Source: an uncultured Clostridia bacterium (GTDB lineage: Bacteria; Bacillota; Clostridia; Oscillospirales; Acutalibacteraceae). From it: DNA of 40,521 nucleotides. The notes below the pieces were generated by a model that searched no databases, had not been told where the DNA came from, and saw only the letters and a program-made list of their open reading frames with translations. Positions 40,096 to 40,521 of this stretch are shown piece after piece; position 1 is the first letter of the stretch, and each line of letters begins with the position of its first letter. The position numbers and the translations under genes are program-made. The stretch spans positions 1 to 40,521 of the forward strand of contig CALBNX010000080.1 in NCBI GenBank assembly GCA_937896885.1, given 5' to 3'.

Positions 40096-40521
40096 ATGGC
40101 AGAAATCTCCAAATGGTATGTCGTACATACCTATTCAGGTTATGAGAATAAAGTAGCAACAAACATTGAAAAGATTGTTGAAAATCGTAAAATGCACGAC
40201 CTCATTCTTGAAGTAAAGGTTCCAACAGAAATCGTTACTGAAATCAAGGATGACCAGAAAAGGGAAGTTGAAAGAAAAATTTTCCCCGGCTACGTAATGG
40301 TTAAGGTTGCAGTTTTTGAAGACGAAGACACAGGCGACCTTGAAATGACAGACGATACTTGGTATGTTATCCGCAACACTCGCGGTGTTACAGGTTTCGT
40401 TGGCCCAGAGAGCAAACCCGTGCCTCTCACAGATGCAGAGGTTTATGCAATGGGCGTTGAAAAGAAAGTCGTTAAAATCGACTATGAGGTTGGCGATATG
40501 GTTTCTATTATTGACGGTGCC
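40096..40521 (+). CDS. nusG: Transcription antitermination protein NusG, partial
   Basis: The first 142 codons are present; the gene runs off the right edge. The NGN domain is clear: WYVVHTYSGYENKVA, then RKIFPGYVMVKV and WYVIRNTRGVTGFVG. The KOW domain begins at the edge with VGDMVSIIDG. NusG binds RNA polymerase and modulates elongation and pausing. ATG 40096 has an AAAGGAG site 9 bases upstream and follows secE by 18 bases, so both belong to the rpmG operon. Confidence 0.97.
   Translation, partial: MAEISKWYVVHTYSGYENKVATNIEKIVENRKMHDLILEVKVPTEIVTEIKDDQKREVERKIFPGYVMVKVAVFEDEDTGDLEMTDDTWYVIRNTRGVTGFVGPESKPVPLTDAEVYAMGVEKKVVKIDYEVGDMVSIIDGA

Overview
The window looks like chromosomal DNA from a low-GC gut Clostridium-type Firmicute, probably of the Ruminococcaceae/Oscillospirales or Lachnospiraceae sphere. 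The reasons are the hrcA-grpE-dnaK-dnaJ order behind a CIRCE operator, a threonine T-box, an M-box Mg2+ riboswitch, a probable preQ1-I aptamer, the rpmG-secE-nusG order, BspA-type and cohesin-type surface proteins, and short hairpin repeats between genes. I see no phage, plasmid, transposase, rRNA or CRISPR signature. This taxonomic placement is inference.

Layout. 1-353: the 5' end of a probable L-fucose isomerase gene (minus strand), divergent from a tRNA-Leu(UAA) with its own promoter and terminator. 356-493: a compact array of small hairpins. 602-1126: a DUF4375 protein. 1154-4099 (minus): a Crp/Fnr-type regulator, substrate-binding lipoprotein, permease and ATPase of a NitT/TauT-type ABC importer. 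4318-5595: a CPA2-type cation/proton antiporter. 5722-14157: a sugar locus with cytoplasmic GH2 beta-galactosidase, a GNAT acetyltransferase, a cytoplasmic GH95 alpha-L-fucosidase and, convergently, a GPH-type sugar symporter with a long charged tail. 14365-16100: M-box riboswitch, a 22-codon leader ORF and mgtE. 16238-17533: a membrane-anchored cohesin/Big_2 surface protein. 17581-23279 (minus): an unknown protein and a PHP phosphoesterase, then T-box-controlled thrS with a membrane-anchored metallophosphoesterase. 23333-28107: the HrcA/CIRCE heat-shock operon. 28249-33670: a BspA-like protein with cysteine-bearing 21-residue repeats, a hemolysin III family protein, a small membrane protein, an acyltransferase, QueT and an Mbeg1-like hydrolase. 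33754-38017 (minus): carB and carA. 38104-38279 (minus): a self-contained 29-codon minicistron. 38575-39357: a membrane polysaccharide deacetylase. 39442-40521: rpmG, secE and the start of nusG.

How it fits together. GH95 and GH2 enzymes without signal peptides, a GPH symporter and fucose isomerase would together import and dismantle fucosylated galactosides such as 2'-fucosyllactose or mucin glycan fragments. The fucI and GPH promoters carry almost the same inverted repeat just downstream of their -10 boxes, and a degenerate version overlaps the GH2 promoter, which suggests a shared regulator that is not in this window.

The points most worth following up are: (1) CarA has lost all three residues of its glutaminase triad, so the carbamoyl-phosphate synthetase may be ammonia-dependent; (2) a 29-aa ORF with promoter, ribosome binding site and terminator of its own; (3) a proline-containing leader ORF and a start-codon hairpin between the M-box and mgtE; (4) the shared operator of the fucosyl-glycan genes; (5) a preQ1-I-like leader with an inserted hairpin upstream of queT.
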